A DNA stretch of 64,000 bases, taken from contig CM074862.1 in assembly GCA_037501455.1 (NCBI GenBank), forward strand, positions 82,886,001 through 82,950,000, written 5' to 3'. Below, piece after piece: positions 11,931 through 29,989 of the stretch. Origin of the DNA: Lantana camara (taxonomy: Eukaryota > Streptophyta > Magnoliopsida > Lamiales > Verbenaceae). A program made the position numbers and the translations under genes. How positions within the stretch are numbered: the first letter of the stretch is position 1; the number at the start of each line of letters is the position of its first letter. The notes beneath the pieces are model-generated. The model saw only the letters and a program-made list of their open reading frames with translations, was not told the origin of the DNA and searched no databases.

Positions 11931-12088
11931 ATTCGAGGCTTCGAGCGCCGCCTTCATCTTTGTTTCCCATACTTCATAAATTTTGAATGATATTGTGGTG
12001 ATTCCAAATCACGCATCATCAGTCTTGGTTTGCATAGTACTAGATAATTTATCTGCTTAATTTATAATATCGTTTGTCATTAATAAAA

Positions 12089-12477
12089 AGGGATAATTTG
12101 AGAAAACTCCCCAATTGTATAGTCAATTTTTAGTTTGCTCCCCAGGTCTAAAAAAATTTTAGTTTACTCCCCAATTCACATGCATAATTTGAGTTAGCTC
12201 CCCAATTTTGGGGGCAGATACCACATATGGCGATTTAGATACACCATATGACGATTTAGGTACACGATTCTTGAGTTTTATTAAACATGCATAATCGTGT
12301 ACCTAATTCGTCATATGGTGTATCTAAATCGCCATATGTGGTATATGCTCCCAAAATTGGGGAGTTAACTCAAATTATGCATGTGAATTGGGGAGTGAAC
12401 TAAAAATTTTTTAGACCTGGGGAGCAAACTAAAAATTTTTCAACCCATAGGGAGTTTTCTCAAAACTCCCCTAAAAA
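12089..12477. mobile_element. Long fold-back MITE upstream of CCD1
   Basis: Two arms of about 170 bases are near-perfect inverses: left arm with GAGAAAACTCCCC, GTTTGCTCCCCAGGTC and GATACACCATATG, right arm with the same blocks inverted up to 12477. It ends about 500 bases before the CCD1 start codon. The arms have a few mismatches, so the insertion is not the very latest event. No coding sequence. Confidence 0.8.
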
Positions 12478-12866
12478 GTATCAAACGAGCGGTTTTTAAC
12501 GTACAACCACTTCTCCGGATACTATTTTATCGTATTGATGTTGTATTATTTATGTGTGTTACATATGTGTAATGTTATAAAGTTAAAAAAAAAAAAAAAA
12601 AAAGATTCCATGAGCTTAAAAGTAGTGAATTTTGGATACCAAATATGTACGTATAAGCTATATCATATGATATGAAATTATTGCTAAAATTAAATTAAAG
12701 ATTTCATTGTTTTTATTAGATATTAAAAAAAGAAAAATAAAAATTGCCGTCGAGAACCTACACCTGCCCACCCACAAACAATCGAAAATGTTAGAACTCA
12801 GACAGCGACGGATAGCCTCCCACACACCACATTCCCACATTCAATTACATGCAAACACACAACACT

Positions 12867-12882
12867 ACTCTCTCTCTCTCTC
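12867..12882 (+). repeat. CT microsatellite in the CCD1 leader region
   Basis: A (TC)n run sits about 100 bases before the CCD1 start. CT-rich tracts are common in plant 5' leaders just after the transcription start, and this one suggests transcription starts near or before here. Confidence 0.6.
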
Positions 12883-12911
12883 CTCAAAGAAAACGCCCAA
12901 CGCAAACTCTT

Positions 12912-12960
12912 ATGTATGAGCCACAAACACACACTTGCAATTGATTCTCTGAGTCTGTGA
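12912..12960 (+). promoter_or_regulatory. Two overlapping upstream ORFs before CCD1
   Basis: ATG at 12912 opens 10 codons ending at 12944, and ATG at 12916 in another frame opens 14 codons ending at 12960, 22 bases before the main ATG. If the leader starts upstream of 12912, scanning ribosomes meet both. Neither is in frame with CCD1. The transcript start is not known, so their relevance is unproven. Confidence 0.4.
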
Positions 12961-12982
12961 CTGAGAAGAATTTGACAAGAAA

Positions 12983-19152
<6,170 letters not shown>

Positions 19153-19159
19153 TGAAGCT

Positions 19160-19940
19160 ATGTATCCATATGGAGAGATGGGCTGAAGTTATATATATAC
19201 TAAGGATATCATTCAAATTATCCTGTGTAATAACATATTCTGTAATTCTTAGCTCCCAACTTCCTCTTCCTCCAATACTATGAACTACATTTGTAATTTA
19301 TTATCTTATTAATCAAGGTATAATACTCTGTTAAGGTTATTATCACTCGAGCATTTGCATAATTTAGAGTTTAACACACATAAAAAAAATGTGTTTTTTT
19401 TTTTTTTTTTGGAAATAAAAATAAAAAATGTTTTGTCTAAGAAAAATTAGTGTAGTCAATAGTCAGGTTCATCTAGTCTTGTGAGTGAAGCAATTTGGCT
19501 CTGGCCTCTGTGGGTGCTTTCTATAACTAGTTTTTGAAGTATTTGAACCCATAGAAAATTTGGTGGCAAAAAAAAAAAGTTCTAATGAAAAGTTTGTAAG
19601 CCTGTTTGACTTACCATTTTAATGGTTGGACGTTGTTAGTTATTTGGTTCAATAACTCATTTTTATGGGTTGAATCGAGATGAATCATTTAGAGTATAAG
19701 TTTTTTTTATCATTAGTAGTTGTGTTTCTAGTGACTCGAACTTGAGACTTCTGGTTAAGTTAGTATAGTGTCGAATTGTTAAATTACACTGTTCGATGGT
19801 TGACGACGTTAGTTTTACTAAATATTTTGTGTTTTAGTATCAGATTTTAATATTTTATATTTAAATGATCCAATTGGGCTTGAAACCAAAATTAAGAATT
19901 TTATTTATATAAAAAATTAAGAATTTAATGTCAAAAACTT
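19160..19940. other. CCD1 3' region and intergenic DNA
   Basis: Includes the expected 3' untranslated region of CCD1 (to about 19300-19350). The rest is AT-rich with no gene seen. Confidence 0.5.
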
Positions 19941-19944
19941 GTGG

Positions 19945-20164
19945 CGGTCTCAAATAACTTCCCATGGATTGAAATATTTTCATTTACCTTTCCAAAACAG
20001 GAATCATGAATTTATACTACATAATAGAATATAAATACTGTATTAGAATGTTTTCGGTCTCAAATAACTTCCCATGGGTTGAAATATTTTCATTTACCTT
20101 TCCAAAACAGGAATCATGAATTTATACTACATAATAGAATATAAATACTGTATTAGAATGTTTT
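19945..20164. repeat. Tandem duplication, two 110-bp units, upstream of CESA3
   Basis: Units start CGGTCTCAAATAACTTCC at 19945 and 20055 and differ by about one base (CATGGATTG versus CATGGGTTG). A weaker third copy follows at about 20240-20300. It lies roughly 0.5 kb before the presumed CESA3 leader. Confidence 0.9.
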
Positions 20165-20650
20165 TGTACTGCATTATGTGAAATTCATATAAGACACATT
20201 TGAATGTTTATATATGGTGATTTGTCCCCAAAATCACAAAATCCATAAATTTATACTACAAAATAGAATATAAATATTGTATTTATAATATTTTTATAAT
20301 ACATTATGTGACGGGGAGTTATATCAAAATATAATGTCGCATATGGGATTTCTCCCAAAAACTTTGGGAAATATTTAAATGAACATTTTGACCAACACAA
20401 GAAGCATTATGACCCGGACGAGAGATATTTATGTTGTACGAAAATGTCATCAATTTCCATTTTCCACAAAAATAATAGAAGGATAGAGCTGTCCAAGATT
20501 AGAAGTATAAGTATGTTAAAGCACAGTAGTAGGGTAAAACTGTCCAAGAAGTACAAGTATCTTAAAGCACTGTAATAAACAAGACATCCTCTGGTACACG
20601 TTACCGGTTACACACTTCCCCTTACACTGTCGGTGTGTCTCTCACTCCTA

Positions 20651-20673
20651 CTCTCTCTCTCTCTCTCTCTCTC
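20651..20673 (+). repeat. CT microsatellite at the CESA3 leader
   Basis: A pure (CT)n run of 23 bases just upstream of the presumed 5' UTR. GAGA/CT tracts are frequent near plant core promoters and leaders. Confidence 0.7.
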
Positions 20674-20917
20674 ACTCACTCTTGGGGCTGCTGGGCTGTC
20701 GTTTTCTTCCGTTATACGCCATGTCTTTCTCATTTCGTAATTTATCTGCCCATTTTTCATCATCATTCATCATTGCCTGATTATAATTGCAGTTCCACCG
20801 CTGCGCACACTTGTATTGGTCTGCTATATGTATTGTTGTTGTGCGGATCTGGTGGATAATTGCTCTATGGTGGATGTTTGATCGGAGGTTGTGGGGGACT
20901 CGGCCGTGGATTGTCAG

Positions 20918-21228
20918 GTCAGTGTTAGGTTGTTGGTGTTCGATGTTTCTGGTTTTTATCTGTGTGGATTGTATGGCTGTTTGATGAATTTTTAATTTTT
21001 TCCATTTCCCCAGAAGATTTGCGGAATTAGCATTTAATGTGGCCGTTGAGTTTTTAAGTCGATTGACCTGTTGTTGACTGATACCTCATTTCAATTAAAT
21101 GCAAGAATTTAATGTTGTTAAGTTAAGAGTAAATATGGACGATTTCTGTGCTGCAATTGTTGTGTTTGACTGTCGGCAAGCGCGATAAACAGTTCATAGG
21201 TTTGTCTTTGATGTGTTCTTGTTTGTAG
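20918..21228 (+). other. Probable leader intron of CESA3
   Basis: A donor (CAG|GTCAGT, 20918) and an acceptor (TTGTTTGTAG, ending 21228) frame 311 bases upstream of the start codon. Leader introns are common in plant CESA genes. Prediction from splice signals only. Confidence 0.45.
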
Positions 21229-21386
21229 ATTGAGGAAATCTGAGCGAGGGACTTTACTTTTCAGTGGAGGAGTGTGAACAAGAAACTCCATACTTTGTCT
21301 GCAGAGGCTCGGGGGATGTTAAAATCTGAGTGAAGCTCGTATAGCTTTACTGTTAACCTATTTATCTCGACCAGGCTGAGTTAAAA

Positions 21387-24300
21387 ATGGAATCTGAAGC
21401 AGAAAACAAGGTTAGTTGAAGATGTGTGATGATCCATCTTACTTTTGGCTAATGAGGGTTCTTTATCCACAGATGATGATTAAGATACTGTTTAAGATTG
21501 AGAAACTTTATCGTGTATTTTTACTCGACAAGATGGGTGCATTACATTTATTATGAATGCTGTTTATGAAGTCATTTTGATAGATTTAGGCCTTATGATC
21601 TTGGATCTTCTTTAACTGATTGTTGGGTATGATTGACAGGGGAAGACCCTGAAGAACGCGGGTAGTCAGGTCTGTCAGATATGTGGTGAAAATGTTGGCT
21701 TGACTGTTGACGGCGAACCATTTGTTGCTTGTGATGTCTGTGCATTTCCAGTTTGCCGGCCTTGCTATGAATATGAGAGGAAGGATGGGAATCAGTCCTG
21801 CCCTCAGTGCAAAACCAGATACAAGAGACATAAAGGTATATAGTTGGCTTCCGTTTTAATGTGTGAAACATTTGGCTTGTCTTATTCACGTTTAAAGTGG
21901 AGCATATCATCTTGAGGAAACCCTCAGTAAATCTTGATATTATTTTTACATTAAATTGATGTTATACATTAGTAATGATTGATGACAATACTTAGTCCAA
22001 CATTAGGAAAAAGATTCAAGAGCTGTAAAGTTTGCCTTTCAATAGATTCGAGTCTCCCTTACTCAAGTAGGGAAGTGTGAAACCTAACAGTTGTAGTAGC
22101 TTGCAGATCCATCAGGGAAATGCAAATGGGAGTCTGCTTATTGGTGAGAACCATGAGTTTAGGTGAGGGATAAGACAAGACTTGTCGAAGAATACCATTT
22201 GTCGTACCCAAAGAAATAGAAAAAGAGAAGGGGCAGAATATTAGATTTTCACAAAATAACTTCCTTTGGTTTTCGTACATTGATTTTCACTTTTCTTTTG
22301 GGGTGGGGATGGCCACCCTTGGTTTTCCTCCTTGTTCCATCTCTCCACCATCCTTAGGCCTTAAACAGCTATACGTATTTAGCAGTAACCCACTCAACCA
22401 TCAAATTTTGTGTCGTGACCTGCAACATGAATCTGAATCCTAAAAATAGTTATTACATTGCAAACAGGAAGTTCTGCTATTCGTGGTGACGAAGAGGATG
22501 GTTCTACTCCTGATGGTGGCAGTGATCTCCATTACCCTGAGAAACAAAATGACAAGCAAAAGGTTTCGGAGCGCATGTTGAGCTGGCACATGAGTTATGG
22601 GAGAGGGGAAGATGCTGGGGCACCAAAGTATGACAAGGAGGTCTCTCATAACCACATTCCTATGCTCACAAATGGAACAGATGTATGTCCCTGTCCTTCC
22701 ATTCTTCTGTTAATTTTTCTCATGCTGATATTGCACTTTTCGCATCTTTCAGACTCAAATTTGTTCCTTCTATTGTTGTAGGTTTCTGGAGAGCTATCTG
22801 CTGCATCACCTGGACGTCTCTCTATGGCATCTCCCCCACATGGTGGTGTTGGGAAAAGTACAACTTCGACTCCCTCATACCTGATTGTATTCAGTTGCAT
22901 AATTTCTCTATTGTTTTCAATGAATCTCTAATAGTCTGCAACTAACATAAAGCTCTTCTTCTTCTTGTCCTGTTTTCAGCGAGGATTGTGGACCCAGTAA
23001 GGGAGTTTGGATCCCCAGGCTTAGGAAATGTTGCCTGGAAAGAGAGAGTTGATGGCTGGAAGATGAAACAGGAAAAACCAGCTGTTCCAATGGCCACAAG
23101 CAATCCTCCTTCAGAAAGAGGAGCTGGAGATATTGATGCAAGCACAGATATCCTTGTGGATGACTCTCTTCTGTGAGTTCTTTTATTTTATACTAGAAAT
23201 TTTCTATGGTTACCTTGAAGTAGTCGAGCAATCCTAAGCATACTGTTTGAATTGTTGTACAACTGGTCAACCATCACCTGACTAAATTTCTTCTGCATGC
23301 AGGAATGATGAAGCTCGTCAACCCTTGTCAAGAAAGGTTTCTATTCCATCATCAAGGATAAATCCTTACAGGATGGTTATTGTGCTGCGACTTGTGGTTC
23401 TTTGCATTTTTCTGCACTATAGAATAACCAATCCTGTACCCAATGCATATGCTTTGTGGTTAATTTCTGTAATCTGTGAGATCTGGTTTGCTATCTCATG
23501 GATTCTGGATCAGTTTCCGAAATGGCTTCCAGTAAACCGTGAAACATATCTGGACAGGCTTGCTCTTAGGTGAGAAAGTTCTTCTATTTGTGGTTGTCTC
23601 TCCCTCTCTCTCTCTATATATATACTTGCGCAAAAAATATTTATTTTGAACTTATGAAATGCCATCTTTTTATCCAGATTACATTACAATGCTTAGGTGT
23701 ATGCAAAGTGCTGCTTTTACCATCTAATTGTGGAAATATATAATTTGTTTTAAAATATAACAGATATGATCGTGAAGGAGAGCCATCACAATTAGCTGCT
23801 GTTGACATATTTGTCAGTACTGTTGACCCTCTGAAGGAGCCTCCTCTTGTCACAGCAAATACAGTCTTATCCATTCTTGCAGTAGACTATCCAGTGGACA
23901 AGGTCTCTTGCTATGTTTCTGATGATGGTGCTGCCATGCTGACATTTGAAGCTCTGTCAGAAACATCAGAGTTCGCAAGAAAATGGGTTCCTTTCTGCAA
24001 GAAGTACAATATTGAGCCACGAGCTCCAGAATGGTACTTCGCTCAGAAGATTGACTACTTAAAAGATAAAGTTCAGCCATCCTTTGTGAAAGACCGTAGG
24101 GCTATGAAGGTGAGAATATTCTGTTATACCAAAAAAAACTTTTGGCTCTTCACATTTGTCAAGCATCTCATGTCAATCTCCTGTTTGTTCTCCAGAGAGA
24201 ATATGAAGAGTTTAAAATTCGTATAAATGCGCTTGTTGCCAAGGCTCAAAAGGTCCCTGAAGAAGGTTGGGTCATGCAAGATGGTACACCATGGCCAGGA

Positions 24301-27300
24301 AATAATACGAGGGATCATCCAGGAATGATCCAGGTGAGTTAAGTTTTCAGTGAATGAACTTATAGCTTGTTATAGTGTAGAACATCTTTTATATATTAGA
24401 TATTTTGTGTGGATAGCCTATGATAAATAGCTGACGCTCTTAGTTATGTGACAAATCTGGCTGTTAGTTGTTTTCTGTATACTTGAATTTTAGCCAAAGA
24501 CCTATCTGTACTTTGAGCTGATATGTTACCTCAATGTGTACATGCTTACTTGAAATTTTATCCAATTCCTCTTCCAAATATGTGTGTCTGTGTATGAATA
24601 TATAATTGTTTTTTCTGGGTTACAGGTTTTCTTGGGCCAAAGTGGTGGTCTTGACAGTGAGGGTAATGAGCTGCCCCGCTTAGTGTATGTCTCTCGTGAA
24701 AAGCGTCCAGGTTTTCAGCATCACAAGAAAGCTGGTGCCATGAATGCACTGGTAAGTGGTCAATGGATGTGATTTCCTCTTATTCTTTTGGCCTATTATT
24801 TAAGCTAACATCTTTTATGCAATTCCTGCAGGTTCGAGTGTCAGCTGTACTTACTAATGGACCTTTCTTGTTGAATCTTGATTGTGATCACTATATAAAC
24901 AACAGCAAGGCTTTGCGTGAAGCAATGTGCTTTCTAATGGATCCTAATCTCGGGAAATATGTCTGCTATGTTCAATTTCCCCAAAGATTTGATGGTATAG
25001 ATAAAAGTGATCGATATGCCAACCGCAACACTGTCTTCTTTGATGTAAGTTCATAACTGCTCTTGTAACTGCTGTTGGTTGGCTTGTCAATGGGTAGGGT
25101 CTTACCCATGGCCTTACTCTTACCCTAACTTTACGCTGTAGCTCTCTTCCTTTATATAAGTGTGTGCGCGAGCATGTGTGTGTCTACATGTTATTTCTCT
25201 GTGTGTATATAAGTGTTAATTTGGGTGTGTTCGATCATTCACTAATTTATGTGTTCACATGTTATAGGGTAATGGGTAGACCTAGGGCTTACCCATATAT
25301 TACTTGCAATATATGAGTAAGCATAGGGTAAGGGTAAAGTCAAAACTTAAAAGATTCAGGCAAAGGGTAAGGGTTGGATAAAACACTACCCATTTAACTT
25401 GGTGTCTTGCAGATTGAGCATTCCAATGTTTGTAAAGTAGTTTGCAAACTTCATATAAGTTAGGCTTTGGCAGTTCTCAACAAATTATTTATCAATTTGT
25501 TCCTTTCTTTTGCCATCAGATTAACTTGAGAGGTTTGGATGGAATCCAAGGCCCTGTATATGTCGGCACTGGATGTGTCTTTAACAGAACCGCTTTGTAT
25601 GGTTATGAGCCTCCCCATAAACCTAAGAATAAGAAAACCAAGGTTCTGTCTTCCTGTTTTGGTGGTTCCCGTAAGAAAAGCTCTAAATCAAGTAAGAAGG
25701 GGTCTGATAAAAAGAAATCTAGCAAGCATGCTGATCCCACAGTTCCTATTTTCAGCTTGGAGGATATAGAGGAAGGTGTTGAAGGTATGCTTCTCCTTAA
25801 GTATGCCCATTAACTATTTTCTTCTTATGGAATGGTTATCGGGTGAAGATTTAAGTTTGCATGAATTCACATCTCCTTTTATCCGTTTCAAGGAGACAAA
25901 TTTACCTCTTGGAAACTTTGGCAATCCATTTGTTTCATCTCCTGCATTCCTTATTCTTCATCTTTTTGATTAATCAGGTGCTGGATTTGATGATGAAAAG
26001 TCATTGCTCATGTCCCAAATGAGCCTTGAGCAAAGATTTGGCCAGTCTGCAGTTTTTGTTGCATCTACCCTAATGGAGAATGGTGGTGTTCCTCAGTCTG
26101 CCACACCAGAGACTCTCTTAAAAGAGGCTATTCATGTGATAAGTTGTGGGTATGAAGATAAGACAGAATGGGGAACTGAGGTATGTTTCTTTAGTTTTTC
26201 TGTACCTGAAGTTCTTTCGTGTCGTATGGTGACTGTATTCAATGGTTTTAGTTTTTCTAAGAGATAATTCTACTGACAACCCTGTGGCTTAACTTAATTA
26301 TGAAAACTTTCCCCGAGGTTTGAGAAATTACAAACCTTGTCTGCCATACCCTGAAAAATGGCATGTGGCGCATTCTATTGTAGTAAGCTTCAAGGGCCAA
26401 ATAGGTATTCTATATTAGTGATGACATCTTCAAAATCAATGGATTCAGGTGTAATGCAACTTTGTGTCTACACAGGAAGTTTGTGTAATTAGGCCAAACC
26501 TCGGGGGAAATTTTCTTTCGTCTGGATAAGGTCAATATTATTCTTGGTGGTGTATACTGTTATCTTTCTCATCAAATGCATGTTACTTATAAATGTGTTT
26601 CCATTTGACTTGTCAACTCCAAAATGCATTTTTGCTATCATGATGAGAATTATTTTTTTCTATTTGCAGATTGGATGGATTTATGGTTCTGTCACAGAAG
26701 ATATTCTTACCGGTTTTAAGATGCATGCACGTGGTTGGAGATCAATTTACTGTATGCCTCCAAGACCAGCCTTTAAGGGATCGGCTCCAATCAATCTTTC
26801 TGATCGGTTGAATCAAGTGCTTCGATGGGCATTGGGATCTGTGGAAATTTTACTTAGCAGGCATTGTCCTATTTGGTATGGATACAGTGGAAGATTAAAA
26901 TGGCTAGAGAGGTTTGCATATGTTAACACCACAATTTACCCAGTCACTGCCATTCCTCTTCTATTTTACTGTACGCTGCCAGCTGTTTGCTTGCTTACCG
27001 GGAAGTTCATTATCCCCCAGGTCAGTCCCATCTCTTGGAAAGTTTTAATATATATTATTATATTTGTGGAATAAATATGATTCACTTTTTGGCCTTATTT
27101 GGTGACCCTGCGCTGCATCAAGCCAACATATTGATTGTGTTGAATATACTATTATTCATTGACCACACACACACTCAGACGAAGACTTCATTGAATTGCC
27201 CCGTTTCCCCCAAGCATTTTACAACTGAATCTTCAGTATATTTCATGACTATCAACCTACACATTTGCTAATCAGAATCTCCACACACATCACAGATCAG

Positions 27301-27880
27301 CAACCTCGCCAGTATCTGGTTTCTCTCCCTCTTCCTTTCCATCTTCGCCACCGGCATCCTCGAGATGAGGTGGAGCGGTGTCGGAATAGATGAATGGTGG
27401 AGAAACGAGCAATTCTGGGTCATTGGAGGTGTCTCGGCTCATCTGTTCGCTGTCTTCCAAGGTCTCCTGAAAGTCCTTGCCGGTATTGACACCAACTTCA
27501 CGGTCACATCCAAAGCCTCAGACGAGGAGGGGGATTTCACCGAGCTCTACATGTTCAAATGGACAACTCTTCTAATTCCTCCAACAACTCTCCTCATAGT
27601 AAACCTGGTGGGGGTTGTTGCTGGGATTTCCTATGCTATAAACAGCGGGTACCAATCGTGGGGGCCGCTCTTTGGCAAACTGTTCTTTGCCTTTTGGGTG
27701 ATTGTTCATCTCTATCCTTTCTTGAAAGGTTTGATGGGTCGACAGAACCGAACTCCGACTATTGTGGTTGTGTGGTCCATTCTTCTGGCTTCTATCTTCT
27801 CGCTGTTGTGGGTGAGGGTTGATCCGTTTACTACTAGAGTTACCGGGCCGGATGTTGAAGTTTGTGGGATCAACTGCTAG
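21387..27880 (+). CDS. CESA3: Cellulose synthase catalytic subunit, CESA3 type (14 coding exons, 1065 aa)
   Basis: Plasma-membrane glycosyltransferase (GT2) that makes beta-1,4-glucan from UDP-glucose within the cellulose synthase complex; CESA3 types serve primary walls. Exons: 21387-21410, 21640-21835, 22468-22682, 22782-22857, 22980-23172, 23303-23569, 23764-24109, 24196-24333, 24626-24751, 24832-25044, 25520-25784, 25978-26180, 26670-27020, 27296-27880; total 3198 nt, all phases joining. The N-terminal RING-type zinc finger has Cys20, 23, 39, 42, 47, 50, 62 and 65. Two membrane helices start around residue 255. Catalytic residues follow: DDG at 377-379, DCD at 544-546, TED at 763-765 and QVLRW at 803-807. 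A C-terminal group of about six helices ends in GINC. The first codons (MESEAEN) and the length match CESA3 orthologues rather than CESA1 or CESA6. No defect seen. Confidence 0.96.
25075..25410. mobile_element. Fold-back repeat in CESA3 intron 10
   Basis: GGGTAGGGTCTTACCC, CTTACTCTTACCCTAAC and the inverse GGGTAAGGGTAAAG pair across about 300 bases, as in a decayed MITE. It is confined to the intron and leaves the splice sites untouched. Confidence 0.45.
26265..26530. mobile_element. MITE-like insertion in CESA3 intron 12
   Basis: Contains CCCCGAGGTTTGAG near the left side and GTTTGTGTAATTAGGCCAAA followed by CCTCGGGG near the right side, an inverted pair. The GTTTGTGTAATTAGGCCAAA core is also found at about 30317-30336 in RABC1, and a related form at 18222-18241 in CCD1. 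Confidence 0.55.
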
Positions 27881-28626
27881 AGTGGATTTTGTCTGTTTGT
27901 CCATGTGAGTTTTGGTTTTGGGCATGGATATGTAAGTATGTAAGTTATGTGTATATTTCCTGTTCTTACAAGGTTAGTTGTGGTAAAAATATATATGTAT
28001 TGTTACGGTATGTCCTCGGAAGAGTTTCTGAAGAATTCTCTGTAAGTTATAAGTAAATGTGCCATATTATTACTGTAACTTCACAATCTATACGTTCAGT
28101 TATAGTTGCTGACTTGCTGTTATATCTGAACTTTGTTACTCTTCTTTGGTAATAGTATTGGACCTCTAAATCTCGTCTCCTCTGCCTGGCGGTGTAAGAA
28201 TTTGCTCTCCACATGAAAATTTTGAAAAAAAAAAATCGTTATATTTATATCGTATCGTCCATATTTGCAGATCATAACAAACAGGTAATGGAATCTTGAA
28301 ACACTCTTTGTGGGCCAGAAAGCAACAGGAATCGACCTTCCCAACTCAAGGCCTAATTATTACACTCCCAAGACACAATGGTAAAAGCTGGAACTATCAG
28401 CCTGAGATGGGCAGACAACCACCACAGCTTCGAAAAGTAGCTTAATTCTTGTCCTGGAAAAAATTGGGACCTCAGGAAAATAACTCTTTAAACACAGCTA
28501 AACAAATATCTGCAAATCAAATTTAGATTCTTGAAGAGCATCGAATCTTAACACACACTCTCTGCAGCTACCCCAACAAAACACAGGTACCATAACTGTC
28601 TTCTGATTTTGGCCAAGTATTTTGGC

Positions 28627-29751
28627 ATGGCTGAAACTTGGTCAGTCAAGTCTTTCAAAGATGGGCTTTCATGGCGTCCTAGTTTTAGCAACAACATAGG
28701 TGGGACAAAGCATGTAATAATGAAGCAACATAGGGTGGATTTGAGCGCTTGTTTCGTGGATGCATGGAATGTACATAGGTTGTCTGCAAAAAAGCTGTCA
28801 TTTTGCACCAATGGAAGACATGTCTCTTCAAGGAAGAGACTCAAGCTTAAGATAGTTGATGAATTGGGAGGCCAGTATGAGGATACCTTCAATGATGTCA
28901 AAATGGTGACTCAATTTCCTGAAATTTGTACTGCCAAGTTTGTTTACTAATAGTTCTCTTTTGTGATAATTTTAAGGGATAATTACTGACAAATTACTTT
29001 TATAGTTCACAAAATACAAAAAGAAATTCACCATAGTTTCTCAATTATGAGTAGTTTCTTTGTAATTAGATTAAACAAATGACCTTTTGCGAGTAATTCA
29101 TGTTTTAATTTGAGTTACTTTCAGGTGATTATCGAGTACTTCACATTTAAAGCTGTGAGGACAGTTCTTGAACAGCTCTATGAGATGAATCCACCACAGT
29201 ACGAATGGTTGAACGAGTAAGCACATATATATACTTGGTTCTTTTCTTATTTTTCTGGGTTTCATGTATATCATTACCTTTCTCCCATTTGACAGCTTTG
29301 TTGCAGACTATGTACCGAACGAGGGTACCCCTTTTCTTCAGACCCTTGTCAAGGTAAAATGTATTCCACAAAAATCTCATAAAATGACTTTGCAAGTCAG
29401 GATTTTGATTGGGTTAGGGGAATCCGATTAAGACTAGAATTTTCTGAAAGCGTTGTACCTTGTGGGTAATATTTGCAGGAAAGGCAAGAACTTGCTGAAA
29501 GGGTAATGGTAACTCGCCTAACCCTCTACGGCCAATGGATTAAGGTACATTCCCGATTCAAGAACCGAACAATCTCAAGTTCCCTGTTATTGAACTTTTT
29601 ACTCATGTGATACATTATGCACTAGAGATGTGACCATGGTGAAATATACAAAGAAATCTCAGAAGACAACTTGAAGCTGATGCGGGAAAGGCTTTTGGAA
29701 ACCATCATTTGGCCATCTGATGGCACATCCCCAGATCAAAGAAAAGATTAA
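28627..29751 (+). CDS. RbcX-type Rubisco assembly chaperone (5 exons, 206 aa)
   Basis: RbcX homologues are small helical dimers that bind the C-terminal tail of the Rubisco large subunit and stabilise it during assembly in the chloroplast stroma. Exons: 28627-28905, 29125-29216, 29296-29353, 29479-29544, 29626-29751; total 621 nt with consistent phases. The RbcX core covers about residues 94-206 with FTFKAVRTVLEQLYEMNPPQ, ERQELAERVMVTRLTLYGQW and a C-terminal helix with NLKLMRERLLETI. The first 90 or so residues are rich in Ser, Lys and Arg and poor in acidic residues, and likely hold the transit peptide. The core looks close to the cyanobacterial type, but I did not assign it to plant RBCX1 or RBCX2. 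The start is the first ATG in frame; a TTG-initiated extension was discarded. Confidence 0.85.
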
Positions 29752-29989
29752 TACCAGACAATAGTTTAATGTTTAATAAAATTTCATATATTTTGATCTT
29801 GGAACAAGTTACTGATGTGATCTTGCCAATATGAATTTGTGTCAAAATATTCACCTCAGTCTTGTTTATATGTGCATTTTCCATTTTGAGAACATATACC
29901 TTCGGTAAAACAAAGCTATTAGAGAACGTGAAGACGAAAGAATCATGCAATGGCAGAGAATGGCTATACAATTGCACAAAATCATATCT

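Noticed and set aside
27572..27925. 117-aa antisense open frame over the last CESA3 exon
   Set aside because: Codon-shadow of a long exon with no domain of its own.
28609..28626. N-terminal extension of RbcX from a TTG
   Set aside because: Plant nuclear genes use ATG; the in-frame ATG at 28627 is the better start.
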